64,000 nucleotides of DNA, from NCBI GenBank assembly GCA_034769895.1, contig CM068372.1:436298958-436362957 (forward strand), given 5' to 3'. Origin of the DNA: Magicicada septendecula (taxonomy: Eukaryota; Arthropoda; Insecta; Hemiptera; Cicadidae). The position numbers and the translations under genes were made by a program. Shown piece after piece: positions 12,233-26,043 of this stretch (positions are counted from its first letter, which is position 1; the number at the start of each line of letters is the position of its first letter). The notes below the pieces were generated by a model, which was not told where the DNA came from, made no database searches, and saw only the letters and a program-made list of their open reading frames with translations.

Positions 12233-14932
12233 TATTTTTTCTGTCAAGATATCGTATATACGGATGTCATACGTTACGTGCATTCTTTAAAAAATATATT
12301 CCAAGTCCGCGTGTCACTGGTCAGTTCAAAGAAGGAAATTAATAAATTCCAACTTTTCACTGCTCAAGACATAAGGAATTTGTATTAAGTTTATATTTTC
12401 TGTCAAGATATCGTATATACGGATGTCATACGTTACGTGCATTCTTTAAAAAATGTATTCCAAGTCCGCGTGTCACTGGTCAGTTCGAAGAAGGAAATTA
12501 ATAAATTGCAAATCTTCGCTGCTCAAGACATAAGGAATTTGTATTATGTTTATATTTTCTGTCAAGATATCGTATATACGAATGTCATACGTTACGTGCA
12601 TTCATAAAAAAATATATTCCAAGTCCGCGTGTCACTGGTCAGTTCAAAGAAGGAAATTAATAAATTCCAAATTTTCGCTGCTCAAGACATAAGGAATTTG
12701 TATTAAGTTTATATTTTCTGTCAAGATATCGTATATACGAATGTCATACGTTACGTGCATTCATTAAAAAATATATTCCAAGTCCGCGTGTCACTGGTCA
12801 GTTCAAAGAAGGAAATTAATCAATTCCAACTTTTCGCTGCTCAAGACATAAGGAATTTGTATTATGTTTATATTTTCTGTCAAGATATCGTATATACGGA
12901 TGTCATACGTTACGTGCATCCTTTAAAAAATATATTCCAAGTCTGCGTGTCACTGGTCAGTTCAAAGAAGGAAATTAAAAAATTCCAACTTTTCGCTGCT
13001 CAAGACATTAGGAATTTGTATTAAGTTTATATTTTCTGTCAAGATATCGTATATACGGATGTCATACGTTACGTGCATTCTTTAAAAAATATATTCCAAG
13101 TCCACGTGTCACTGGTCAGTTCAAAGAAGGAAATTAAAAAATTCCAACATTTCGCTGCTCAAGACATAAGGAATTTGTATTATGTTTATATTTTCTGTCA
13201 AGATATCGTATATACGAATGTCATACGTTACGTGCATTCTTTAAAAAATATATTCCAAGTCTGCGTGTCACTGGTCAGTTCAAAGAAAGAAATTAAAAAA
13301 TTCCAACTTTTCGCTGCTCAAGACATTAGGAATTTGTATTAAGTTTATATTTTCTGTCAAGATATCTTATATACGAATGTCATACGTTACGTGCATTCTT
13401 TAAAAAATATATTCCAAGTCCGCGTGTCACTGGTCAGTTCAAAGAAGGAAATTAATAAATTCCAACTTTTCGCTGCTCAAGACATAAAGAATTTGTATTA
13501 TGTTTATATTTTCTGTCAAGATATCGTATATACGGATGTCATACGTTACGTGCATTCATTAAAAAATATATTCCAAGTCCGCGTGACACTGGTCAGTTCA
13601 AAGAAGGAAATTAATAAATTCCAACTCTTCGCTGCTCAAGACATAAGGAATTTGTATTATGTTTATATTTTCTGTCAAGATATCGTATATACGGATGTCA
13701 TACGTTACGTGCATCATTTAAAAAATTTATTCCAAGTCCGCGTGGCACTGGTCAGTTCAAAGAAGGAAATTAATAAATTCCAACTTTCGCTGGTCAAGAC
13801 ATAAGGAATTTGTATTATGTTTATATTTTCTGTCAAGATATCGTATATACGAATGTCATACGTTACGTGCATTCTTTAAAAAATATATTCCAAGTCCGCG
13901 TGTCACTGGTCAGTTCAAAGAAGGAAATTAATAAATTCCAAATTTCGCTGCTCAAGACATAAGGAATTTGTATTAAGTTTATATTTTCTGTCAAGATATC
14001 GTATATACGGATGTCATACGTTACGTGCATTCTTTAAAAAATATATTCCAAGTCCGCCTGTCACTGGTCAGATCAAAGAAGGAAATTAATAAATTCCAAA
14101 TTTTCGCTGCTCAAGACATAAGGAATTTGTATTATGTTTATATTTTCTGTCAAGATATCGTATATACGGATGTCATACGTTACGTGCATTCATTAAAAAA
14201 TATATTCCAAGTCCGCGTGTCACTGGTCAGTTCAAAGAAGGAAATTAATAAATTCCAACTTTTCGCTGCTCAAGACATAAGGAATTTGTATTAAGTTTAT
14301 ATTTTCTGTCAAGATATCGTATATACGAATGTCATACGTTACGTGCATTCATTAAAAATATATTCCAAGTCCGCGTGTCACTGGTCAGTTCAAAGAAGGA
14401 AATTAATAAATTCCAAATTTTCGCTGCTCAAGACATAAGGAATTTGTATTATGTTTATATTTTCTGTCAAGATATCGTATATACGGATGTCATACGTTAC
14501 GTGCATTCTTTAAAAAATATATTCCAAGTCCGCGTGTCACTGGTCAGTACAAAGAAGGAAATTAATAAATTCCAACTTTTCGCTGCTCAAGACATAAGGA
14601 ATTTGTATTATGTTTATATTTTCTGTCAAGATATCGTATATACGGATGTCATACGTTACGTGCATTCTTTAAAAAATATAATCCAAGTCCGCGTGTCACT
14701 GGTCAGTTCAAAGAAAGAAATTAATAAATTCCAACTTTTCGCTGCTCAAGACATAAGGAATTTGTATTAAGTTTATATTTTCTGTCAAGTTATCGTATAT
14801 ACGGATGTCATACGTTACGTGCATTCTTTAAAAAATATATTCCTAGTCCGCGTGTCACTGGTCAGTACAAAGAAGGAAATTAATAAATTCCAACTTTTCG
14901 CTGCTCAAGACATAAGGAATTTATATTATGTT
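12233..14932 (+). repeat. Block B unit 3, 17 monomers (2,700 bp)
   Basis: The right half matches the other block B units: 'cagatcaaag' monomer at 13,980 and the 'attcctagtcc' monomer near 14,840. The left half is a new module, shared only with units 4 and 5: 'cagttcgaag', 'cattcataaaaaaat', 'gtgcatccttt', three 'gacattagg' type monomers and 'gtgcatcatttaaaaaattta'. Confidence 0.85.
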
Positions 14933-17900
14933 TATTTTTTCTGTCAAGATATCGTATATACGGATGTCATACGTTACGTGCATTCTTTAAAAAATATATT
15001 CCAAGTCCGCGTGTCACTGGTCAGTTCAAAGAAGGAAATTAATAAATTCCAACTTTTCACTGCTCAAGACATAAGGAATTTGTATTAAGTTTATATTTTC
15101 TGTCAAGATATCGTATATACGGATGTCATACGTTACGTGCATTCTTTAAAAAATATATTCCAAGTCCGCGTGTCACTGGTCAGTTCGAAGAAGGAAATTA
15201 ATAAATTGCAAATCTTCGCTGCTCAAGACATAAGGAATTTGTATTATGTTTATATTTTCTGTCAAGATATCGTATATACGAATGTCATACGTTACGTGCA
15301 TTCATAAAAAAATATATTCCAAGTCCGCGTGTCACTGGTCAGTTCAAAGAAGGAAATTAATAAATTCCAAATTTTCGCTGCTCAAGACATAAGGAATTTG
15401 TATTAAGTTTATATTTTCTGTCAAGATATCGTATATACGAATGTCATACGTTACGTGCATTCATTAAAAAATATATTCCAAGTCCGCGTGTCACTGGTCA
15501 GTTCAAAGAAGGAAATTAATCAATTCCAACTTTTCGCTGCTCAAGACATAAGGAATTTGTATTATGTTTATATTTTCTGTCAAGATATCGTATATACGGA
15601 TGTCATACGTTACGTGCATCCTTTAAAAAATATATTCCAAGTCTGCGTGTCACTGGTCAGTTCAAAGAAGGAAATTAAAAAATTCCAACTTTTCGCTGCT
15701 CAAGACATTAGGAATTTGTATTAAGTTTATATTTTCTGTCAAGATATCGTATATACGGATGTCATACGTTACGTGCATTCTTTAAAAAATATATTCCAAG
15801 TCCACGTGTCACTGGTCAGTTCAAAGAAGGAAATTAAAAAATTCCAACATTTCGCTGCTCAAGACATAAGGAATTTGTATTATGTTTATATTTTCTGTCA
15901 AGATATCGTATATACGAATGTCATACGTTACGTGCATTCTTTAAAAAATATATTCCAAGTCTGCGTGTCACTGGTCAGTTCAAAGAAAGAAATTAAAAAA
16001 TTCCAACTTTTCGCTGCTCAAGACATTAGGAATTTGTATTAAGTTTATATTTTCTGTCAAGATATCTTATATACGAATGTCATACGTTACGTGCATTCTT
16101 TAAAAAATATATTCCAAGTCCGCGTGTCACTGGTCAGTTCAAAGAAGGAAATTAATAAATTCCAACTTTTCGCTGCTCAAGACATAAAGAATTTGTATTA
16201 TGTTTATATTTTCTGTCAAGATATCGTATATACGGATGTCATACGTTACGTGCATTCATTAAAAAATATATTCCAAGTCCGCGTGTCACTGGTCAGTTCA
16301 AAGAAGGAAATTAATAAATTCCAACTCTTCGCTGCTCAAGACATAAGGAATTTGTATTATGTTTATATTTTCTGTCAAGATATCGTATATACGGATGTCA
16401 TACGTTACGTGCATCATTTAAAAAATTTATTCCAAGTCCGCGTGGCACTGGTCAGTTCAAAGAAGGAAATTAATAAATTCCAACTTTCGCTGGTCAAGAC
16501 ATAAGGAATTTGTATTATGTTTATATTTTCTGTCAAGATATCGTATATACGAATGTCATACGTTACGTGCATTCTTTAAAAAATATATTCCAAGTCCGCG
16601 TGTCACTGGTCAGTTCAAAGAAGGAAATTAATAAATTCCAAATTTCGCTGCTCAAGACATAAGGAATTTGTATTATGTTTATATTTTCTGTCAAGATATC
16701 GTATATACGAATGTCATACGTTACGTGCATTCATTAAAAAATATATTCCAAGTCCGCGTGTCACTGGTCAGTTCAAAGAAGGAAATTAATAAATTCCAAC
16801 TTTTCGCTGCTCAAGACATAAGGAATTTGTATTAAGTTTATATTTTCTGTCAAGATATCGTATATACGAATGTCATACGTTACGTGCATTCATTAAAAAA
16901 TATATTCCAAGTCCGCGTGTCACTGGTCAGTTCAATGAAGGAAATTAATCAATTCCAACTTTTCGCTGCTCAAGACATAAGGAATTTGTATTATGTTTAT
17001 ATTTTCTGTCAAGATATCGTATATACGGATGTCATACGTTACGTGCATTCTTTAAAAAATATATTCCAAGTCCGCCTGTCACTGGTCAGATCAAAGAAGG
17101 AAATTAATAAATTCCAAATTTTCGCTGCTCAAGACATAAGGAATTTGTATTATGTTTATATTTTCTGTCAAGATATCGTATATACGGATGTCATACGTTA
17201 CGTGCATTCATTAAAAAATATATTCCAAGTCCGCGTGTCACTGGTCAGTTCAAAGAAGGAAATTAATAAATTCCAACTTTTCGCTGCTCAAGACATAAGG
17301 AATTTGTATTAAGTTTATATTTTCTGTCAAGATATCGTATATACGAATGTCATACGTTACGTGCATTCATTAAAAATATATTCCAAGTCCGCGTGTCACT
17401 GGTCAGTTCAAAGAAGGAAATTAATAAATTCCAAATTTTCGCTGCTCAAGACATAAGGAATTTGTATTATGTTTATATTTTCTGTCAAGATATCGTATAT
17501 ACGGATGTCATACGTTACGTGCATTCTTTAAAAAATATATTCCAAGTCCGCGTGTCACTGGTCAGTACAAAGAAGGAAATTAATAAATTCCAACTTTTCG
17601 CTGCTCAAGACATAAGGAATTTGTATTATGTTTATATTTTCTGTCAAGATATCGTATATACGGATGTCATACGTTACGTGCATTCTTTAAAAAATATATT
17701 CCAAGTCCGCGTGTCACTGGTCAGTTCAAAGAAAGAAATTAATAAATTCCAACTTTTCGCTGCTCAAGACATAAGGAATTTGTATTAAGTTTATATTTTC
17801 TGTCAAGTTATCGTATATACGGATGTCATACGTTACGTGCATTCTTTAAAAAATATATTCCTAGTCCGCGTGTCACTGGTCAGTACAAAGAAGGAAATTA

Positions 17901-17950
17901 ATAAATTCCAACTTTTCGCTGCTCAAGACATAAGGAATTTATATTATGTT
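14933..17950 (+). repeat. Block B unit 4, 19 monomers (3,018 bp)
   Basis: It follows unit 3 at offset 2,700 through 16,679, then at offset 3,018 from 16,998. The length gain is two additional monomers at 16,680-16,997. It is otherwise nearly identical to unit 3; for example 'cgcgtgacactgg' at 13,582 reads 'cgcgtgtcactgg' here. Confidence 0.85.
16680..16997 (+). repeat. Two-monomer insertion in block B unit 4
   Basis: These 318 bp separate the 158 bp 'caaatttcgc' monomer from the 'cagatcaaag' monomer, which are adjacent in unit 3 (13,822-13,980). The monomer before the insertion ends in 'ttatgttt' rather than 'ttaagttt' as in unit 3, so the exchange point lies near that site. The second inserted monomer has 'ttcaatgaagg' and 'attaatcaattcc'. 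The pair is retained in unit 5. Confidence 0.8.
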
Positions 17951-20015
17951 TATTTTTTCTGTCAAGATATCGTATATACGGATGTCATACGTTACGTGCA
18001 TTCTTTAAAAAATATATTCCAAGTCCGCGTGTCACTGGTCAGTTCAAAGAAGGAAATTAATAAATTCCAACTTTTCACTGCTCAAGACATAAGGAATTTG
18101 TATTAAGTTTATATTTTCTGTCAAGATATCGTATATACGGATGTCATACGTTACGTGCATTCTTTAAAAAATATATTCCAAGTCCGCGTGTCACTGGTCA
18201 GTTCGAAGAAGGAAATTAATAAATTGCAAATCTTCGCTGCTCAAGACATAAGGAATTTGTATTATGTTTATATTTTCTGTCAAGATATCGTATATACGAA
18301 TGTCATACGTTACGTGCATTCATAAAAAAATATATTCCAAGTCCGCGTGTCACTGGTCAGTTCAAAGAAGGAAATTAATAAATTCCAAATTTTCGCTGCT
18401 CAAGACATAAGGAATTTGTATTAAGTTTATATTTTCTGTCAAGATATCGTATATACGAATGTCATACGTTACGTGCATTCATTAAAAAATATATTCCAAG
18501 TCCGCGTGTCACTGGTCAGTTCAAAGAAGGAAATTAATCAATTCCAACTTTTCGCTGCTCAAGACATAAGGAATTTGTATTATGTTTATATTTTCTGTCA
18601 AGATATCGTATATACGGATGTCATACGTTACGTGCATCCTTTAAAAAATATATTCCAAGTCTGCGTGTCACTGGTCAGTTCAAAGAAGGAAATTAAAAAA
18701 TTCCAACTTTTCGCTGCTCAAGACATTAGGAATTTGTATTAAGTTTATATTTTCTGTCAAGATATCGTATATACGGATGTCATACGTTACGTGCATTCTT
18801 TAAAAAATATATTCCAAGTCCACGTGTCACTGGTCAGTTCAAAGAAGGAAATTAAAAAATTCCAACATTTCGCTGCTCAAGACATAAGGAATTTGTATTA
18901 TGTTTATATTTTCTGTCAAGATATCGTATATACGAATGTCATACGTTACGTGCATTCTTTAAAAAATATATTCCAAGTCTGCGTGTCACTGGTCAGTTCA
19001 AAGAAAGAAATTAAAAAATTCCAACTTTTCGCTGCTCAAGACATTAGGAATTTGTATTAAGTTTATATTTTCTGTCAAGATATCTTATATACGAATGTCA
19101 TACGTTACGTGCATTCTTTAAAAAATATATTCCAAGTCCGCGTGTCACTGGTCAGTTCAAAGAAGGAAATTAATAAATTCCAACTTTTCGCTGCTCAAGA
19201 CATAAAGAATTTGTATTATGTTTATATTTTCTGTCAAGATATCGTATATACGGATGTCATACGTTACGTGCATTCATTAAAAAATATATTCCAAGTCCGC
19301 GTGTCACTGGTCAGTTCAAAGAAGGAAATTAATAAATTCCAACTCTTCGCTGCTCAAGACATAAGGAATTTGTATTATGTTTATATTTTCTGTCAAGATA
19401 TCGTATATACGGATGTCATACGTTACGTGCATCATTTAAAAAATTTATTCCAAGTCCGCGTGGCACTGGTCAGTTCAAAGAAGGAAATTAATAAATTCCA
19501 ACTTTCGCTGGTCAAGACATAAGGAATTTGTATTATGTTTATATTTTCTGTCAAGATATCGTATATACGAATGTCATACGTTACGTGCATTCTTTAAAAA
19601 ATATATTCCAAGTCCGCGTGTCACTGGTCAGTTCAAAGAAGGAAATTAATAAATTCCAAATTTCGCTGCTCAAGACATAAGGAATTTGTATTATGTTTAT
19701 ATTTTCTGTCAAGATATCGTATATACGAATGTCATACGTTACGTGCATTCATTAAAAAATATATTCCAAGTCCGCGTGTCACTGGTCAGTTCAAAGAAGG
19801 AAATTAATAAATTCCAACTTTTCGCTGCTCAAGACATAAGGAATTTGTATTAAGTTTATATTTTCTGTCAAGATATCGTATATACGAATGTCATACGTTA
19901 CGTGCATTCATTAAAAAATATATTCCAAGTCCGCGTGTCACTGGTCAGTTCAAAGAAGGAAATTAATCAATTCCAACTTTTCGCTGCTCAAGACATAAGG
20001 AATTTGTATTATGTT
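17951..20015 (+). repeat. Block B unit 5, truncated (13 monomers)
   Basis: It follows unit 4 at offset 3,018 up to about 20,015, including both extra monomers. Where unit 4 has the 'cagatcaaag' monomer (16,998), unit 5 has a monomer with 'aagtctgcgtg' and 'cacttgtcag'. Block B homology ends here. Confidence 0.8.
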
Positions 20016-20490
20016 TATATTTTCTGTCAAGATATCGTATATACGGATGTCATACGTTACGTGCATTCTTTAAAAAATATATTCCAAGTCTGCGTGTCAC
20101 TTGTCAGTTCAAAGAAGGAAATTAAAAAATTCCAACTTTTCGCTGCTCAAGACATTAGGAATTTGTAATAAGTTTATATTTTCTGTCAAGATATCGTATA
20201 TACGGATGTCATACGTTACGTGCATTCTTTAAAAATATATTCCAAGTCCGCGTGTCACTGGTCAGTTCATAGAAGGAAATTAATAAATTCCAACTTTTCG
20301 CTGCTCAAGACATAAAGAATTTGTATTATGTTTATATTTTCTGTCAAGATATCGTATATACGGATGTCATACGTTACGTGCATTCTTTAAAAAATATATT
20401 CCAAGTCCGCTTGTCACTGGTCAGTTCAAAGAAGGAAATTAATTTATTCCAAATTTCGCTGCTCAAGACATAAGGAATTTGTATTATGTT
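20016..20490 (+). repeat. Transition between blocks B and D (3 monomers)
   Basis: Three monomers link the blocks. They include the left-most 'tttgtaataag' variant (near 20,162), an A-tract deletion with 'ttcatagaagg' (near 20,267) and an 'aatttattccaaatttcgc' type monomer. These markers become frequent only to the right of about 34 kb, so this stretch is a possible source or relic of the later HOR modules. Confidence 0.65.
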
Positions 20491-22710
20491 TATATTTTCT
20501 GTCAAGATATCGTATATACGAATGTCATACGTTACGTGCAATCATTAAAAAATATATTCCAAGTCCGCGTGTCACTGGTCAGTTCAAAGAAGGAAATTAA
20601 GAAATTCCAACTTTTCGCTGCTCAAGACATAAGGAATTTGTATTATGTTTATATTTTCTGTCAAGATATCGTATATACGGATGTCATACGTTACGTGCAT
20701 TCTTTAAAAAATATATTCCAAGTCTACGTGTCACTGGTCAGTTCAAGGAAAGAAATTAATAAATTCCAACTTTTCGCTGGTCAAGACATAAGGAATTTGT
20801 ATTATGTTTATATTTTCTGTCAAGATATCGTATATACGAATGTCATACGTTACGTGCATTCTTTAAAAAATATATTCCAAGTCCGCGTGTCACTGGTCAG
20901 TTCAAAGAAAGAAATCAATACATACCAACATTTCGCTGCTCAAGACATAAGGAATTTGTATTAAGTTTATATTTTCTGTCAAGATATCGTATATACGGAT
21001 GTCATACGTTACGTGCATTCATTAAAAAATATATTCCAAGTCCGCGTGTCACTGGTCAGTTCAAAGAAGGAAATTAATAAACTCCAACTTTTCGCTGCTC
21101 AAGACATAAGGAATTTGTATTATGTTTATATTTTCTGTCAAGATATCGTATATACTGATGTCATACGTTACGTGCATTCTTTAAAAAATATATTCCAAGT
21201 CCGCGTGTCACTGGTCAGTTCAAAGAAGGACATTAATAAATTCCAAATTTTCACTGCTCAAGACATAAGGAATTTGTATTATGTTTATATTTTCTGTCAA
21301 GATATCGTATATACTAATGTCATACGTTACGTGCATTCATTAAAAAATATACCAAGTCCGCGTGTCACTGGTCAGTTCAAAGAAGGAAATTAATAAATTC
21401 CAAATTTCGCTGCTCAAGACATAAGGAATTTGTATTATGTTTATATTTTCTGTCAAGATATCGTATATACGGATGTCATACGTTACGTGCATTCATTAAA
21501 AAATATATTCCAAGTCCGCGTGTCACTGGTCAGTTCAAAGAAGGAAATTAATAAATTCCAAATTTTCGCTGCTCAAGACATAAGGAATTTGTATTAAGTT
21601 TATATGTTCTGTCAAGATATCGTATATACGGATGTCATACGTTACGTGCATTCTTTAAAAAATATATTCCAAGTCCGCGTGTCACTGGTCAGTTCAAAGA
21701 AGGAAATTAATAAATTCCAAATTTCGCTGCTCAAGACATAAGGAATTTGTATTATGTTTATATTTTCTGTCAAGATATCGTATATACGAATGTCATACGT
21801 TACGTGCATTCATTAAAAAATATATTCCAAGTCCGCGTGTCACTGGTCAGTTCAAAGAAGGAAATTAACAAATTCCAACTTTTCGCTGCTCAAGACATAA
21901 GGAATTTGTATTAAGTTTATATTTTCTGTCAAGATATCGTATATACGAATGTCATACGTTACGTGCATTCTTTAAAAATATATTCCAAGTCCGCGTGTCA
22001 CTGGTCAGTTCATAGAAGGAAATTAATAAATTCCAACTTTTCGCTGCTCAAGACATAAAGAATTTGTATTATGTTTATATTTTCTGTCAAGATATCGTAT
22101 ATACGGATGTCATACGTTACGTGCATTCTTTAAAAAATATATTCCAAGTCCGCGTGTCACTGGTCAGTTCAAAGAAGGAAATAAATAAATTCCAACTTTT
22201 CGCTGCTCAAGACATAAGGAATTTGTATTATGTTCATATTTTCTGTCAACATATCGTATATACGGATGTCATACGTTACGTGCATTCATTAAAAAATATA
22301 TTCCAAGTCCGCGTGTCACTGGTCAGTTCAAAGAAGGAAATTAATAAATTCCAACTCTTCGCTGCTCAAGACATAAGGAATTTGTATTATGTTTATATTT
22401 TATGTCAAGATATCGTATATACGGATGTCATACGTTACGTGCATTCTTTAAAAAATATATTCCAAGTCCGCGTGTCACTGGTCAGTTCAAAGAAGGAAAT
22501 TAATTTATTCCAAATTTCGCTGCTCAAGACATAAGGAATTTGTATTATGTTTATATTTTCTGTCAAGATATCGTATATACGAATGTCATACGGTACATGC
22601 ATTCTTTAAAAAATATATTCCCAGTCCGCGTGGCACTGGTCAGTTCAAAGAAGGAAATTAATAAATTCCAAATTTTCGCTGCTCAAGACATAAGGAATTT
22701 GTATTATATT
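20491..22710 (+). repeat. Block D unit 1, 14 monomers (2,220 bp)
   Basis: The unit starts at the 'gtgcaatcatt' monomer and is repeated at offset 2,220 (14 x 159 minus 6). Diagnostic positions are 'gttcaaggaaag' (near 20,742), 'attaatacatacc' or 'atcaatacatacc', 'aataaactcc', 'tatactgatg', a 2 bp shorter 'aaaaaatataccaag' monomer (near 21,343) and 'tatatgttctg' (near 21,601). Confidence 0.85.
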
Positions 22711-24137
22711 TATATTTTCTGTCAAGATATCGTATATACGAATGTCATACGTTACGTGCAATCATTAAAAAATATATTCCAAGTCAGCGTGTCAATTGTC
22801 AGTTCAAAGAAGGAAATTAAGAAATTCCAACTTTTCGCTGCTCAAGACATAAGGAATTTGTATTATGTTTATATTTTCTGTCAAGGTATCGTATATACGG
22901 ATGTCATACGTTACGTGCATTCTTTAAAAAATATATTCCAAGTCCACGTGTCACTGGTCAGTTCAAGGAAAGAAATTAATAAATTCCAACTTTTCGCTGG
23001 TCAAGACATAAGGAATTTGTATTATGTTTATATTTTCTGTCAAGATATCGTATATACGAATGTCATACGTTACGTGCATTCTTTAAAAAATATATTCCAA
23101 GTCCGCGTGTCACTGGTCAGTTCAAAGAAAGAAATTAATACATACCAACATTTCGCTGCTCAAGACATAAGGAATTTGTATTAAGTTTATATTTTCTGTC
23201 AAGATATCGTATGTACGGATGTCATACGTTACGTGCATTCATTAAAAAATATATTCCAAGTCCGCGTGTCACTGGTCAGTTCAAAGAAGGAAATTAATAA
23301 ACTCCAACTTTTCGCTGCTCAAGACATAAGGAATTTGTATTATGTTCATATTTTCTGTCAAGATATCGTATATACTGATGTCATACGTTACGTGCATTCT
23401 TTGAAAAATATATTCCAAGTCCGCGTGTCACTGGTCAGTTCAAAGAAGGACATTAATAAATTCCAAATTTTCACTGCTCAAGACATAAGGAATTTGTATT
23501 ATGTTTATATTTTCTGTCAAGATATCGTATATACTAATGTCATACGTTACGTGCATTCATTAAAAAATATACCAAGTCCGCGTGTCACTGGTCAGTTCAA
23601 AGAAGGAAATTAATAAATTCCAAATTTCGCTGCTCAAGACATAAGGAATTTGTATTATGTTTATATTTTCTGTCAAGATATCGTATATACGGATGTCATA
23701 CGTTACGTGCATTCATTAAAAAATATATTCCAAGTCCGCGTGTCACTAGTCAGTTCAAAGAAGGAAATTAATAAATTCCAAATTTTCGCTGCTCAAGACA
23801 TAAGGAATTTGTATTAAGTTTATATGTTCTGTCAAGATATCGTATATACGGATGTCATACGTTACGTGCATTCTTTAAAAAATATATTCCAAGTCCGCGT
23901 GTCACTGGTCAGTTCAAAGAAGGAAATTAATAAATTCCAAATTTCGCTGCTCAAGACATAAGGAATTTGTATTATGTTTATATTTTCTGTCAAGATATCG
24001 TATATACGAATGTCATACGTTACGTGCATTCATTAAAAAATATATTCCAAGTCCGCGTGTCACTGGTCAGTTCAAAGAAGGAAATTAACAAATTCCAACT
24101 TTTCGCTGCTCAAGACATAAGCAATTTGTATTAAGTT
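22711..24137 (+). repeat. Block D unit 2, matching 20,491-21,917 (9 monomers)
   Basis: All diagnostic markers of the first nine monomers of unit 1 recur 2,220 bp later, including the 2 bp deletion (near 23,563) and 'tatatgttctg' (near 23,821). Private changes include 'caaggtatcg' at 22,883, 'cgtatgtacgg' at 23,210 and 'tttgaaaaat' at 23,401. Homology at this offset ends near 24,138. Confidence 0.85.
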
Positions 24138-26043
24138 TATATTTTCTGTCAAGATATCGTATATACGAATGTCATACGTTACGTGCATTCATTAAAAAAT
24201 ATATTCCAAGTCCGCGTGTCACTGGTCAGTTCAACGAAGGAAATTAATCAATTCCAACTTTTCGCTGCTCAAGACATAAGGAATTTGTATTATGTTTATA
24301 TTTTCTGTCAAGATATCGTATATACGGATGTCATACGTTACGTGCATTCTTTAAAAAATATATTCCAAGTCTGCGTGTCACTGGTCAGTTCAAAGAAGGA
24401 AATTAAAAAATTCCAATTTTTCGCTGCTCAAGAAATTAGGAATTTGTATTAAGTTTATATTTTCTGTCAAGATATCGTATATACGAATGTCATACGTTAC
24501 GTGCAATCATTAAAAAATATATTCCAAGTCCGCGTGTCACTGGTCAGTTCAAAGAAGGAAATTAAGAAATTCCAACTTTTCGCTGCTCAAGACATAAGGA
24601 ATTTGTATTATGTTTATATTTTCTGTCAAGATATCGTATATACGAATGTCATACGTTACGTGCATTCTTTAAAAAATATATTCCAAGTCCGCGTGTCACT
24701 GGTCAGTTCAAAGAAAGAAATTAATACATACCAACATTTCGCTGCTCAAGACATAAGGAATTTGTATTAAGTTTATATTTTCTGTCAAGATATCGTATAT
24801 ACGGATGTCATACGTTACGTGCATTCATTAAAAAATATATTCCAAGTCCGCGTGTCACTGGTCAGTTCAAAGAAGGAAATTAATAAATTCCAATTTTTCG
24901 CTGCTCAAGACATAAGGAATTTGTATTATGTTTATATTTTCTGTCAACATATCGTATATACGGATGTCATACGTTACGTGCATTCATTAAAAAATATATT
25001 CCAAGTCCGCGTGTCACTGGTCAGTTCAAAGAAGGAAATTAATAAATTCCAACTCTTCGCTGCTCAAGACATAAGGAATTTGTATTATGTTTATATTTTA
25101 TGTCAAGATATCGTATATACGGATGTCATACGTTACGTGCATTCTTTAAAAAATATATTCCAAGTCCGCGTGTCACTGGTCAGTTCAAAGAAGGAAATTA
25201 ATTTATTCCAAATTTCGCTGCTCAAGACATAAGGAATTTGTATTATGTTTATATTTTCTGTCAAGATATCGTATATACGAATGTCATACGTTACGTGCAT
25301 TCTTTAAAAAATATATTCCAAGTCCGCGTGTCACTGGTCAGTTCAAAGAAAGAAATTAATACATACCAACATTTCGCTGCTCAAGACATAAGGAATTTGT
25401 ATTAAGTTTATATTTTCTGTCAAGATATCGTATATACGGATGTCATACGTTACGTGCATTCATTAAAAAATATATTCCAAGTCCGCGTGTCACTGGTCAG
25501 TTCAAAGAAGGAAATTAATAAACTCCAACTTTTCGCTGCTCAAGACATAAGGAATTTGTATTATGTTTATATTTTCTGTCAAGATATCGTATATACGGAT
25601 GACATACGTTACGTGCATTCTTTAAAAAATATATTACAAGTCCGCGTGTCACTGGTCAGTTCAAAGAAGGAAATTAATTTATTCCAAATTTCGCTGCTCA
25701 AGACATAAGGAATTTGTATTATGTTTATATTTTCTGTCAACATATCGTATATACGGATGTCATACGTTACGTGCATTCATTAAAAAATATATTCCAAGTC
25801 CGCGTGTCACTGGTCAGTTCAAAGAAGGAAATTAATAAATTCCAACTCTTCGCTGCTCAAGACATAAGGAATTTGTATTATGTTTATATTTTATGTCAAG
25901 ATATCGTATATACGGATGTCATACGTTACGTGCATTCTGTAAAAAATATATTCCCAGTCCGCGTGGCACTGGTCAGTTCAAAGAGTGAAATTAATAAATT
26001 CAAAATTTTCGCTGTTCAAGACATAAGGAATTTGTATTATATT
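24138..26043 (+). repeat. Block D mosaic region (12 monomers)
   Basis: Monomer types of block D are present in a reshuffled order: 'gtgcaatcatt', 'attaatacatacc' (twice, about 635 bp apart), 'caacatatcg', 'ttttatgtcaag', 'attaatttattcc'. A single offset no longer explains the order. The same types are assembled into regular HORs in block H (50-64 kb). Confidence 0.7.
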
